From NCBI RefSeq assembly GCF_051020765.1, contig NC_134940.1, positions 14,211,712 to 14,275,711 of the forward strand: a stretch of DNA of 64,000 nucleotides, read 5' to 3'. The notes beneath the pieces were generated by a model, which was given only the letters and a program-made list of their open reading frames with translations, did not search any database and had not been told where the DNA came from. Below are positions 33,914-45,426 of the stretch, piece by piece. This DNA comes from Lasioglossum baleicum. Taxonomy: Eukaryota; Arthropoda; Insecta; Hymenoptera; Halictidae. Made by a program: the position numbers and the translations under genes. How positions within the stretch are numbered: position 1 is the first letter of the stretch; each line of letters begins with the position of its first letter.

Positions 33914-36900
33914 CTACAACGAAAAAACAATTGTATGTTATTTGGTTAACTTCCTTTAAGGTGGAACAAGTACACAAAGAAGTGATTGTTGCCGTTTTCT
34001 TACAAAAACTATTATCATCCATTACCATTTTATACAAAATAGTTTGCAAATAATTAAGGTTGCACACTTAGCTGAATCACCCTGTATACTATATGTTTTG
34101 AATATTTGTACCGACCTTGAACAGCTCTTCAAGGTTCGGCTCCTGCATTATGGCCAACTTGCTGATCGCAGTCGTGACCATATGCCTCTCCTCGAAGTTC
34201 AAGAATGTTTTGGGAGAGGCTTCCGAGGGGACATGCTGCACAGGCACCAAGAGAGGTGCTCGTTCTAAACTTCCTGTGGCAACAGCTTCCTCAATGGCAT
34301 CTCCGAATTTTACGTAATCCACATAATTCGATCTTTAAAATTGCAAACTCTTTAACATCTTTCAATTTCAATTACCTCGATTCTACAGGGTGTCCCATAA
34401 TGTTGTGCTTCCTTGAAAGAGGTGATTCTTGAGATCCTGAGATGATTGAAGTAACTTTTACCTTTGCGAAATGTTATTAAAGGAAAACATGGACAATTAG
34501 AGCGCGTAGACAACTACAGCTGAGCGTAGTGTTGAGCGGAGCTGTAGCCACGCTCTGATTGGTCCGCGTTTTTCTTTAATAGCTCGAAAACAAAGCCGTG
34601 GAGAGCATTTTCAGAGATTATTTCAAATGACCTTAGGAATCACCCATTTCAAGAAAGTGTAGCATTTTGGGACACCCTATATATGTATGATTGCATGATT
34701 GACTTTGACTCTGGGCTGATAAATTAATTATGTAAAATTCTTCCAAATTAAAATGAAAAGTTACATACCTTAAAGGCGATTGAAAAACTTTCGACAGTGT
34801 CATCATCTCAGTACAAGTTAAATTACATCGTAGTTGATCAAGTCCTTGTATAAATTGTGTTTTATTTATAACAAATTCGTGGTTAGGGTCGTACTGACGC
34901 ATGAATTCGATAGCCTTTGTACAAAAACATGCAAAAAGTTCACGCATTAGATCAAAGACAAGAAATATACTAGCATTCAAAATTACTGTCTCTCATAGTA
35001 TTGCTTTGAACATTTCCTAAATAGATTACGGATCTGTATGGATCTTAACAAACATTACTAATATTTTTATTTAATCCTTGCTATAAAAACACACATGCAA
35101 CAACTTTGGAAAGTCAAATAAGTAAATGATAAAAAAATCGAAGTTAAGTATTGATAATTTGAAACGCTGGAATTAAACATATTTTCAATGTTGTAATCTC
35201 TATTTTTAATTACGATGAAATTTGTCTAGAACAGTCTTGTTCGACTAGGAGCGGGCATAGTTGAACGGGACTGCTCCAGAGGTATGAATATGAAGAATTA
35301 CTTTTATTCTTTCTCGTACAACTTTTGCTTTAATTTTCGCTAGAATTAGAACAATATTTGTTTCATCCGCGTCAGCTGCAGGAGGCGGTCTTTCAGAATT
35401 GAGTTTCTTTTTCTCTTCTAACACAGAATTGTACAACGGTGGTTCAATTGGTTTCGATTCGACCTCTTTCAAAAACCAAATATAATTGAATCCTATGTCA
35501 TTGTTGTATCTTTTCTCCAAGGCAAACTCTTCTTCTTGAGAGAGTAAAACTGCCGCGGTGGTCAAAACTTGACGTAACTGGGACCGCGACACGTGACCTT
35601 TATTATTTCTAAGAATCGTTAAAGATACTTCATATTAAATTTCAATTAATAATCATGACGTTGGACGTTGTCGTAACAGTAATTATGAATAATAATAATA
35701 ACTTAAATCAAGATGGTAATATTAGCTCTGATTGTTCCGTGTTTTCCGCAACCTTTCCCGAGTATGTATTTTATTCTAATTTAAAGTGTGTGTGATCACT
35801 TACGTATTCAACTTACGCAACAACATGCTGCATGATTAAAAACTACACGTCTTGAACAACACCCTGATAACAAACAAAAATGAAGTGCCCATACCTATCA
35901 TAATCTTTGAAAAACTGTTTTATCAAAATTCTTCTTTCATTAACGCGGAATCGAATTTTTTGTAATGCTTCTTCACAAAGATTTCTTGCATCCATTGTTT
36001 CGCATTGCCATTTCAACGCCCCTTTCCGAGGCAATTCTTCTACTTCAGTTGGTGGCGACTTAACTCTCAAATTAGGCAATTTTTCCAGTTCTTTGATGGT
36101 AAACACTAAATTTGCATTCAGGGATATATTTGTAAGTAAGAATATAAAATATGGATTACGCTTTAAAAATTCGATGTTGATCTTTCTAAGCCTTAAGGTC
36201 ATCTGAAGGTCGAATAAATAACAGCTTAATGTGCTGTAAAACAGCTTCTATTGAGAACATTTTTTCATATCATTTATTTTTTTCGAAATATTTCCCCTGG
36301 GAATTTAAAATAGGATGCTCTGTATATTTGAAATATCCTGTTTTTGAATACCTTGATCGATATCATCTGCAAATGTACGCCAACACATACGGTCGGGATC
36401 ATTTGGATCTTTGTAAATCGTTACAAGTGCGTCAATTTCCGATTCCGCAAGATACAAACGCCCCAAAGTGGAAACTTGGAGGCCATCTAACACTCTTTTA
36501 AACTGTGAAATCGTCACTTTCCCGATGTTCAGAGGATCAAATCTCTGTTATTATCAATTTCAATTGTCAAATATTTCTGTTCAGAGTGACTTATAAACAT
36601 TATTTAACTTCAACTAATCTTTAACCCTTAATCGGACGTTTAAAATGTACTTCAAAAATGCAATGATTCAATTAAGTTATATTTAATATTCATCTCCATA
36701 TCGAAATGGTAAATAGAAACGTAGTGAAATTGTAAAATTTGATATAAATCCACAAATAATTATGAACACAAAGAGCGAGGCCACCCTAATAGTTCACTTA
36801 AGGGTTAATTCAAATTCAAATAAATAAACTAAGCTTAGATGTGGTAGACAAGAGATATTGTAAACCTTGAAAAATTCAGAAACACGGATCCTATTCTCGA

Positions 36901-39900
36901 GAATATGTTTCTGAACGCGTAGAATAATTTCTCTTAAAGGCATAGTGCTCTTGGATTCTCCCATCACCGGATGAAAAACTGTCTGCTTCCTGAACACTTT
37001 GCTGGGCATTATTTTACCGATTTCCGGCCGAGGATATTTTGGTAGTTCCGCTGTGATGATACGACCAGGAAACTGATCTAGCATTTCCTTTCGGATGAGT
37101 TAAAACAATAATTTACAACAATTCTATTACAACATTGAAAAACTCGTACAATACAATATGGTTTTGCTATTCTCTGTATTCTGAAATATGTATACTCAAC
37201 ATTCGATTCCAGCAACTAATATGTATAAATAAAGTACAAGTGCAAATACCGAAATATTTGTAAATAGTTGTTTGATTACACAAGTACTACTACCTCTGAT
37301 TAGTAATTATGACGAAAAATAACATAGCAACATGCAAAACTATTTTTATTCATAGGCAATACATATACATACTTTGTAGTGTGCCGTAGAGAAGGATAGC
37401 GATTGAAGAAGAAAAAAGGAACGTTCAGCAAACATCAAAGAACTCGTGCTAGCTCATCCTTTTTAAATTCAAAAATCAAAATACCTAATTTTTTGGTTTT
37501 TCATCAATGAAACGTTTACCATTGCGTTCATCTCGTTTTCTGATTGAAATTACACTAAATACTTGACAATTACTGTAGAGGTAACACGAATTCCTAACTT
37601 CATTCATTCCATCTACACGCGGTGTTTGTGCAATATATATGAGTTATATTTTATCATTTAATACGACTAGTATTATTAATTAATAAAATAGTTAATAGTT
37701 ACCTATAATTGCCGATGTTACGTATGTAGAATTCTGCGTTTTCTTCCTACTGCTTGCTCCCTAAAATTGAAATTTTCAATGCCTGGAGATGCAACTGAGT
37801 GGATGGTAGCATACGCGGGGCGAAGGCTTCCAATTCTTTAAAGATTGAATTCATTCTGCTTCTTTCTCGGGCATTTAATTGTATGGCACAGTGTTCCGGC
37901 TTTTGTTCGTAGCTTAAATTCTGTTTGTTGTTTTCGTCTGTAGTTTCATCAGCACTGGCTTGCCCTCCATAAATTCTTACTAAGCGGATTCCGTTTCTGT
38001 TCTTAAATTTTGAGAGCCAGCCATCACTTACTTTGAAGTCAGAACAGGACGGTATGCTCTCTTTCAACTCGAATGCCTTTTCCAAAAGTAGAGCATCGGA
38101 TACGTGGATCCCAAGTTTCTTCCTTTCTATAAACCAGCTATATAAACGTTGATCGATTTCGGAATATACTGGGTTTCTTAGACGTTGGCGTTTTTTTTGC
38201 AGTCTATCTTTGTTCGCAAACTTCAAAATTGTGGAAGCATTTCCTTTTATTCTCTGAATTGTCCTGTTGCTTACGCGATATTTTACGGCGACCGTCGACA
38301 CTGGTAGCGTTTCCAAATCCTTTAAAACCTCCAGTCGCTGTTGCATAGTTAAAGTGACTACTGTGGCCGCCATGTCAATTAATTCGATACAATTATTTAC
38401 AAAAATTAACACTGCTATTTACACCAAATTAACACTAATGAATGTGTAATACATTCGTACCACTTAATTGGCACTAACTAATGTACACAGTTCAAAAAAA
38501 CTGTTCACCGTTTAAAATTCGCACAAACAATGTTCACAGTTTATAATCATGTTCGTGGTGATATTACGCGAATGTTAACAAGTCACATATAATAAACTGT
38601 AATAATTAAAACAATAACAATAATTACCAACAAATAAAATCCCGTGAACTTGCGCAAAATAAACACAAAATTATATTAAATGTATCGCGGTGACGAGACT
38701 GAAAATTCACCGTGGGAATCTCTTTTAGAGATTCTCTTTTTTCTTTAAAAAAACAAGGGTGGGAGAAAAACCTCAGGTGAAAGAAATTTTTCCAAAATTA
38801 ATGAAAATAACATGAAACATCTAGTATTACTATATTTTTAAAATAAATTTCAAGTTTTACCTCCGTATACGTATACGTATATTAATCTAACAGAAAAAAG
38901 GAGGCAGCCAAGAGCTAATACATAGCAAGAACTAGATGCGGAAACTTCGAAGAAGGGGAAACCGGTACATACTGGCTAGAAGAGGAAAAAGGAAATGTTT
39001 GTTGTGTATGTCACAGATAGGTACAACGAGGCATCTATTATATATTAATCTAAAGTATTACAATAAGTTTTGTTCAAGATGTAGAAGCTATTAGATAAAA
39101 ACTTATGAAAATAAGAGACAATGCAATTTTTCATTTCCGCGGTTACAGAAAATAATTATCTTATTGTGCTACAACACAAAAAGATGTATTATAAATACTA
39201 AGTCTGTAATTTATGGAAAATATTTTTAATTTTACCGAAAATTGATTTGATTCGATTCATTGAGGCACGGATACTGGTTATCACAAATTTCTTGTGTCCG
39301 GTAAATAGAGCCAAAACATAGTTAATATTTCGGTAATTATTTACAATAGGGCATTCCTCACCGATTTCAACGACTTTGAAATATGTTGTTGGGGGCATAA
39401 TTATGAACTGTTTCCTATACATGTTATCGCCGGACGACCTGCATTTCCGAGATATTTGCAAAAGTCTGTTGCTACTGCACGGAGTCCGGTTTCTAGCCTA
39501 CAACACGACATGTATTTATACATACTTCTAGCATACTTTATATTATTCTCTTTCCTGTCACCACGGATTGGTATGGGAACATAAGAAATACAATATATTG
39601 CTTTAAATAATTGCCTACATTTAACTCGAACGATCTACTACCTCGCGCACCGTAGTTCATAGTTCATACTGTGTAAGTACTGGTAAATACACATGTACAC
39701 TATTGTACACGCATGAGGGATGGCGCCATGGCGCTTCCGTCACCGCCCGGTCACGTGACGTCTGATTCCCCTGATCTGGCTCAGTATGTTTCGTCTCTGT
39801 CGTACCTACTATTTACATGTATCACAATGTCACGTGACTAATCCAGTACTGGCAGAGAGAGGGTAACTGTATTCCCCTCGATTCGCGCGAGTCAATTCCA

Positions 39901-42900
39901 GTGTCCCGTGTTACCAAATTATACCCTCCCCTTCTACGACGTTATTCCCCTATTTTCTGGCAGCAAGCATCCCCACGTTTTCGCCACGGATCGGTCACGT
40001 GACATTACACTTATGATTAGAGAGAGAGAGAATAAAAAAAAATAATTTACATTTATTTGTTAACAGTGTGGAACAAGACCGAGGGAGAAGAATTTAAGAA
40101 AACTAAAAGAATATACTAAAAATTGATATTCTTTTTAATCAGTGATCACTTGATCCTTTTCTGCGTAGTTTTGTGGCATTGTATTTTTATTTAAATTTAA
40201 AAATTCATATTTATAAATTGTGGGCAGTGTATAGAGTTGTTTGACAACACTATACGATAGTCATCCCCGTAAGGCATGAGTCATTATTTTGGTTAAAGGT
40301 ATCAATATATGATAAGTGATTTTTTTTGCACAGTGATCTACATTCTCTTTCATAATTCTATCAATAAATTGTATCTTTCTCCTCTTAGTGCACTGTTCTG
40401 TATCTAATAAATTGCAACACTACTCACACAGCACGCTACGTTTTTGACAAGGAGATATGCACTCAATAAGTCTGGTAGAAAATTTCAAGAACACGTTAAG
40501 ATCGTTATCCATAATTTTCAAGATTTTATGATTAACATTGAATAGAATATAAGCAATGAAATAGAGGAAAGCAAGCAAACCTTATTTACACAAAAAGTAG
40601 AACTATATGAATGGTTAAAAGTTTATATATGTATCTGGATTCGAGGACTAGAGTATAGCAAGTCCAGCTTTTCTAAAGAATAACATTGTACCGTAATATA
40701 TATAATGTACTATGTAGTACAATTGTAAAAATTATATTAACATGGTTTGTTGCATGGAATCGTATGTTAAATACAATTTCAGTTTTGAGCACAAAGAATA
40801 AAAATTAATTGAAATATCGAGTCAATCAATTTTATATATAGAACTAAATAAAAATTGATATGAAGAAAATCCACACGTTTAGTGTGTTTCAAATCAACAT
40901 TGTGCTACAAAATAGCATAAAATAATCAATATGCAGTGTACTAATACTACATAAATATATAAAATATTACTCCGCCAAGAGATAACATTCCATGTTTGTC
41001 CAAGTATGACTGAACTTCATCAACCGCTTGCAAGAAGGCTATGTAATTAATTGTGTAGGCATCTTTGGCAAATCGTTTTACGAGTAAAGAATATTCATTG
41101 CAGGCAAGTACAATGCCGAGGAACTTTAAAATTCGTCCAAAATGTGCAAATGTTACTGTGCCAGAATTCTTTGCGATCTATAAGCAACAATTAAAATCTG
41201 ATTTATTATAATCCCATTGTTCAAAGGTAATTGTTCACTATATAATGAGTATAAAGAACATAGGGAAGATATTTTGAACAATAAACTTCTGTCTCTAACC
41301 AGAATGCTTCTAATAGATATTACAAATCAATGAACAATAAATAGCAAAAGTAAATTAAAAATTGATTGCGACTGAACTACGCACTAAGATTAAGCTTAAT
41401 AAAACTGTAGTTCTATTGCATTCTGCTCATACAAATATACTACAAATATGAATAACGATAAATTAGGATTACCAACAATAAATATACTAGAGAATATAAC
41501 AATGTTGATATTATTTGTTCATATTAGAATATTTTTAATATAGTGAATAAAACTTACCGAAGAACAATAATAAAATTATAAATGGATCAATGGTAATATT
41601 TCAATGGTAAGATCTTTGGTAATTTATAATTTGTAATATAAAGTGTCAATTTTTATAAAAACGTAGTATGTATGCAATTTTTAAAATATATGTAGAATAT
41701 TTTCTTTCGTATTGTATAAATTTAAAAAGTAAACTGTTCCACGCACCAATTCGTAATCTTGGAAATAGGGTCGTAAGACAAGTCGTCTTTTGTTTACAAA
41801 AACAGCAATTTGCGTGAGGATAAGACATAATCTTCGATATTCCGTTGGACTTAATCGATTCACGTGTTCGGGATCTTCCCATTCTAGGCCAGTTACTAGC
41901 GGTTTGTTCTTATCGAATTCAGGTACTATAATAAAAGTATTTAGTAATCACTTATGCACACACACGTACTTACGTTATATAATATTACTGTTATATAACA
42001 TTTTAGTTAAAGAATAAGTATGTCTATGACTACGAGTGAAATATACAAAAGAGGTAGAGGCTTGTATAAGGAAATGAATTTTACCCAAATGGGTATAGTT
42101 CACTTAACGGTACCGGGTCAGGTATAGCGGTCAACCACGAATCCGTGTAGTGCCCCTGAAATTTTCCATGAGAATTTTCGGCTATCTATTATTTGCTTGC
42201 AATGGAAGTATATGCTATTGAATCAACCGTTTTTTTAATGAAATGTACAGCAAAATTCGGGACTAAATAAGACGTATAAATTGAGCTTTAAATGTTGTTA
42301 CTACTTCACCGTTATTTGAAAATTTAACGTTAAAATCTATACAAATATTTTGGGATGACCGGTAACTCCGCTGTTAAACCGAAGTCAGTGGTTTTCAACT
42401 TGTACAGTGGTTGTTACAACGATTGCATGATAAACTGCAATTCCATTCCAGATTGCATTTTATTTTATTTTCTTTCATTCCCTTCTAATTAATTCATTTT
42501 AGTTACGTACGACTTTTAGTTTTCAGTTAATGATACGTAAATATACATATTGAAAAGTATGTGCCATACTGCATTCCATGAAAATTCACAAACATTTTTT
42601 GAAATGTATACGTGATCAACGTTTCATTTTTTTTATAAATTATTATAGATATACCATTGTCTTGAATAATTGTGCAAAACTGTGTGTAAAGTATTCGTCC
42701 ATCCTGAACACGAAAATAATCAGCTAAGTCATCAATTTCTTTGTCGCATAAACCAATTGTATCTTTCAATGGACCAGCCAACACAGAAACAAACTTGGAC
42801 TCTGTATATTAATAATAATATTATATTACATAATATAGAGATTAAATATTACATATATGTATATATATATACTGAATATTAAATTTAGTACTCTAATAAC

Positions 42901-45426
42901 ATATGTATGTAAATACTATACATATATATTTAGATGAAAATACTTATGTATATATTTATAATTTATACTTCATGAAAAATGTTAATATATAAAAAAAAGA
43001 AATGAACTTTTGTGCATATTTAATTCTGTCATCAATTTTAAAGTAGAGCATTTATAGAGTCATAATTGAAACTAACTATAAAAATAATTTCATACTGAAG
43101 CATAATGTAAAGGAATATTGACATAAAAATTCAATGATAAATTAAGTTTATGTTTATTACAACTAAAAAATTACATAAAGTATACATCACTATAGAGTAT
43201 ATTTTAAAGTTAATAGAGTATTTAATATGGGAATTAAACTAAAATATTACAAGTATAATGGAAAACGTAGAATATGAATTGCATAACATGATTACACTCA
43301 TTTGCGCAACTCCAAAGAGATAGATATTCTCTTTAAATCAATCTATGTACTATTTGAATATCTACGAAACTGTTAATGATACAAAACAATGTTTGGATGC
43401 GTTCAAAAAAGAATTTATATATAGACGTCTAGAAGTTACATAAAGCACAATTTTGTATCTTTTAAATTGAATCATATATTTCTTGTAACAATATTAAGTG
43501 CGAATCAAAGAATAGAAAAGGTATTTAGGCCTTTACGGCAAAAAACTATTAATTTCAGAGATATTTTGATTTGAATATTACATGAAGTCAAATCATATAG
43601 CTTATTAAAGGTGATGTTTAAAAATTTGTCTTCAGTCTAAATTAAAAAATATACTCCATTTCTGAATGATGTGTTAATCTTTTCTAACATTTCTTTAGGA
43701 ATTTGCTGGCATTCTCAAACAATCTGCTGTTATAAATTGTTAGGTGTTGTATACTCTTCTACACTCTGTTTTATTTTTTAAATATTCTCATAAGAAAAAG
43801 TCTAAGACTGACCAATCTCATGAGCTTGGCAGAAACTGAATAGGGCAACCTCTTTGTCATCAATATTTTTTAAAAGTAACTATACATTCTGCATTCTCCA
43901 TAAAATTAAAGTCATATGACGAGTCCAACTCACAATGCAATGCTGTATTGCTCGATATAAATGCATATAGTACTAGAAATGTTTGTAACGACACTCTAAA
44001 TCTTAGTTGTTTATACCTTTCGTATACTAATTACTTTAGAGTGAATTAAAACAGATGTATATTGCAACAATGTGTGGCTTGTTATTTCAGCCGAGGTAAA
44101 TTTGATACGAATGGGTTAAGTAAACCAAATGTTATTAGGATCTACGAGGTGTCAGATAAACTTTGTTTTTTCTATTCGTGTATTATTAAATAAGGTGTTT
44201 TGATTTTGTGAGACTTTCATGGGCATCGGTGTGACACTCAGCATGTTAATTAGTCCACAGCACACATTAAACCATCACTGATACTGATGCGAAACCAAAC
44301 ATAACCAGTGCAAATTAGTATTGAACCAATAGTGGCAATGTGGCGAATTTACCTTTAAATAAAAGTTTATTTTGTCGGAAAATAAAACAAAAATTGAGAT
44401 TTTCGAACATTTTCCGCTGCATATACTGAGAAAATTCAAATCGACGAACGAAATCACTGTCACTTGGTGCAAAGACACATTGTATGTATACATATTTAGT
44501 AAATACCGATGTCTTCTCAATTGTATTCGCGAAAACGTGGACCGAAGAATAATACAATATGTTCTTTAATCTCGCAGGTACTTACTAGTATGTATTCCGA
44601 TTTGAAGTTACTAATACAATAATTGCAACATTCTATAAAACCAATGGTGTTTGGTTAACATTCCTCTGTATTTAAATAGGTATGTAAATAAATAGATACT
44701 TTTGCCGTCCATGTAATACACAACGAAAAATGAAAATACGATGTAAATGTCGTGAATTAGAATATTTTTTACAATATTGTACTGTGTGCTTGTCGGTAAT
44801 TTTCGCAACATTCTCCGAACTCTGGATCACGTCAACGATAGTTATTTTCAACTTAATCGTAACCAACAATTGAACCATGCTATTTACATACATCTCAATT
44901 TTCCATTCATACGTTTATGTTGCAAATGCTCTTTAAAAATATATCCCTGAATATCAATAAAACATTATTTTTCTATCGTTAATAGTTTAGCAGATATTCG
45001 AGTGGGATATCCTGTACATGTAAATTCGTATCAAATTTAGTATACAAATAATGAAAATATAGCAAAGTATGAATAACATTGCGTGAATGATCTTTTAATA
45101 TCTTTTTCAGCTTTGTGAAATAAATATAAACAAAACTTGTATACACATACGCATATGCATGTACGACAAAAATTTAAGTACAATTTAAGTAATTATACCT
45201 GAAATTAAACAATTATTCTCAGGATCTAAGGGTTTATAATAATCCCACAAGTTAAATCCAACACGGAATATTGCAGCTCGTATTTTATTGCAAGTACGCC
45301 AGACATCCTGTAGCCTCAAAATCTATAGGTAAAGTATATGTGTTTGGAAAGGAAGTACGAGTTTCCCCTTATGATTTTACGTTAGAAACTTAGGGGAAAA
45401 TATAGTTTTACCTTCTGTTCAGGCAT
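33698..45426 (-). CDS. Uncharacterised multi-EF-hand protein, 12 coding exons, 727 aa
   Basis: Twelve exons (45426-45412, 45322-45199, 42801-42655, 41925-41747, 41177-40971, 37087-36866, 36544-36352, 36105-35895, 35608-35302, 34914-34769, 34332-34116, 33913-33698) total 2184 nt with all phases matching. The protein has six EF-hand-like loops starting near residues 38, 156, 301, 432, 544 and 659, about 112-145 residues apart, each after an amphipathic helix, for example RVSEFFKRFDPLNIGKVTIS and IKQFFKDYDRNNKGHVSRSQ. None has the acidic residue normally at loop position 12, so calcium binding is doubtful. Between the loops are conserved-looking segments such as RVLDGLQVSTLGRLYLAE and LERAPLLVPVQHVP. 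No signal peptide or membrane segment is seen. I recall similar uncharacterised EF-hand proteins in other animals, possibly linked to cilia or sperm, but cannot confirm it. It is transcribed divergently from squid. Confidence 0.88.
34031..34086. mobile_element. Transposon-end fragment near the exon 11 donor
   Basis: Matches 22998-23048 and ends CACCCTGTA. It lies within the 202-bp intron 11, about 30 nt from the weak donor at 34115. Confidence 0.55.
34116..34332 (-). CDS. EF-hand gene exon 11
   Basis: Residues 584-656, reading SNYVDYVKFGDAIEEAVATG, then LERAPLLVPVQHVP and NFEERHMVTTAISKLAIM. The donor AAG/GTCGGT is a weak site; the frame continues for eight codons beyond it to a stop, so intron retention would shorten the protein. 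Confidence 0.85.
34384..34682. mobile_element. TA-flanked MITE with CAGGGTGTCCC ends in intron 10
   Basis: Left CAGGGTGTCCCATAATGTTG and the inverse of the right end, TAGGGTGTCCCAAAATGCTA, continue matching through TTCTTGAAATGGGTGATTC. About 295 bp, no ORF. Confidence 0.75.
34769..34914 (-). CDS. EF-hand gene exon 10
   Basis: Residues 536-583 plus two bases: AIEFMRQYDPNHEFVINKTQ, the fifth loop (glycine at position 6 replaced by Phe), then GLDQLRCNLTCTEMMTLSKV. The donor is AG/GTATGT. Confidence 0.87.
35302..35608 (-). CDS. EF-hand gene exon 9
   Basis: Residues 433-535. It completes the fourth loop (NNKGHVSRSQLRQVL), then EEEFALEKRYNNDIGFNYIW and ETNIVLILAKIKAKVVRERI. The acceptor is ACGATTCTTAG; the donor after AAA is GTAATT. 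Confidence 0.88.
35895..36105 (-). CDS. EF-hand gene exon 8
   Basis: Residues 363-432: FTIKELEKLPNLRVKSPPTE, then GALKWQCETMDARNLCEEAL, ending KQFFKDYDR with the arginine codon split into exon 9, i.e. inside the fourth loop. Confidence 0.88.
36352..36544 (-). CDS. EF-hand gene exon 7
   Basis: Residues 299-362: RFDPLNIGKVTISQFKRVLD (third loop), then STLGRLYLAESEIDALVTIY and CWRTFADDIDQ. The donor is CAAG/GTATTC. Confidence 0.88.
36621..36808. mobile_element. TTAA-bounded MITE, 188 bp, in intron 6
   Basis: TTAACCCTTAATCGG on the left and CACTTAAGGGTTAA on the right: inverted ends with TTAA at both borders, piggyBac-like. It sits in the 321-bp intron between exons 6 and 7 and makes up over half of it. 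Confidence 0.65.
36866..37087 (-). CDS. EF-hand gene exon 6
   Basis: Residues 225-298: EMLDQFPGRIITAELPKYPR, PEIGKIMPSKVFRKQTVFHP, then HILENRIRVSEFFK. The acceptor AACTCATCCGAAAG has a modest polypyrimidine stretch. Confidence 0.87.
37747..38373 (-). CDS. CENP-B/pogo-type HTH protein, 208 aa, intronless, nested in intron 5
   Basis: The frame opens at the ATG of 38373 (MAATVVTLTMQQRLEVLKDL) and ends at TAG. Residues 10-55 look like the first CENP-B/psq-type helix-turn-helix (VAVKYRVSNRTIQRIKGN). Residues 70-145 fit the second Tc5/CENP-B domain: PVYSEIDQRLYSWFIERKKL, SDALLLEKAFEL, VSDGWLSKFKNRNGIRLVRI. The DDE transposase catalytic domain that follows in pogo/Tigger elements is absent. Instead there is a short tail with NARERSRMNSIFKELEAFAP, reminiscent of a truncated basic helix-loop-helix. 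The intact frame without a transposase suggests a domesticated DNA-binding gene or a young non-autonomous element. It lies on the same strand as the host gene. No terminal repeats were recognised. Confidence 0.72.
   Translation of the reverse strand: MAATVVTLTMQQRLEVLKDLETLPVSTVAVKYRVSNRTIQRIKGNASTILKFANKDRLQKKRQRLRNPVYSEIDQRLYSWFIERKKLGIHVSDALLLEKAFELKESIPSCSDFKVSDGWLSKFKNRNGIRLVRIYGGQASADETTDENNKQNLSYEQKPEHCAIQLNARERSRMNSIFKELEAFAPRMLPSTQLHLQALKISILGSKQ
39715..40015 (-). mobile_element. Rearranged R2 (hAT-type MITE) copy in intron 5
   Basis: Contains two GGTCACGTGAC cores (near 39749 and 39995) and a CCAGTACTGGCAGAGAGAGG block, in the order of the R2 family but with extra sequence. No clean termini or duplication seen, so it is probably a compound or degraded copy. 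Confidence 0.5.
40971..41177 (-). CDS. EF-hand gene exon 5
   Basis: Residues 156-224: IAKNSGTVTFAHFGRILKFL (second loop), then LVKRFAKDAYTINYIAFLQA and YLDKHGMLSLGG. The donor GGA/GTAATA leads into the 3.9-kb intron that contains the CENP-B-type ORF. Confidence 0.85.
41747..41925 (-). CDS. EF-hand gene exon 4
   Basis: Residues 96-155: PEFDKNKPLVTGLEWEDPEH, SPTEYRRLCLILTQIAVFVN, ending LRPYFQDYEL before a GTGCGT donor. Confidence 0.85.
42655..42801 (-). CDS. EF-hand gene exon 3
   Basis: Residues 47-95: ESKFVSVLAGPLKDTIGLCD, then EIDDLADYFRVQDGRILYTQ and FCTIIQDN. The acceptor is TTAATATACAG. Confidence 0.86.
45199..45322 (-). CDS. EF-hand gene exon 2
   Basis: Residues 6-46: ILRLQDVWRTCNKIRAAIFR, then DYYKPLDPENNCLIS, the first loop, split by the intron at codon 47. 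The acceptor is TTTACCTATAG. Confidence 0.83.
45412..45426 (-). CDS. EF-hand gene exon 1 (15-nt coding part)
   Basis: ATG CCT GAA CAG AAG followed by GTAAAA. The start is preceded by CAAA. An 89-bp intron follows. This tiny exon is supported by phase and by the absence of an upstream ATG in exon 2. Confidence 0.7.

Noticed and set aside
39198..39461. 87-codon minus-strand frame in EF-hand intron 5
   Set aside because: Its DNA contains CAAATATCTCGGAAATGCAG-type words common in dispersed insect repeats, and the protein has no recognisable domain or splice support.
44990..45020. GATATTCGAGTGGGATATCC followed by TGTA as a transposon end
   Set aside because: It looks like a mariner-type terminus, but no matching inverted end was found nearby, so no element is annotated.
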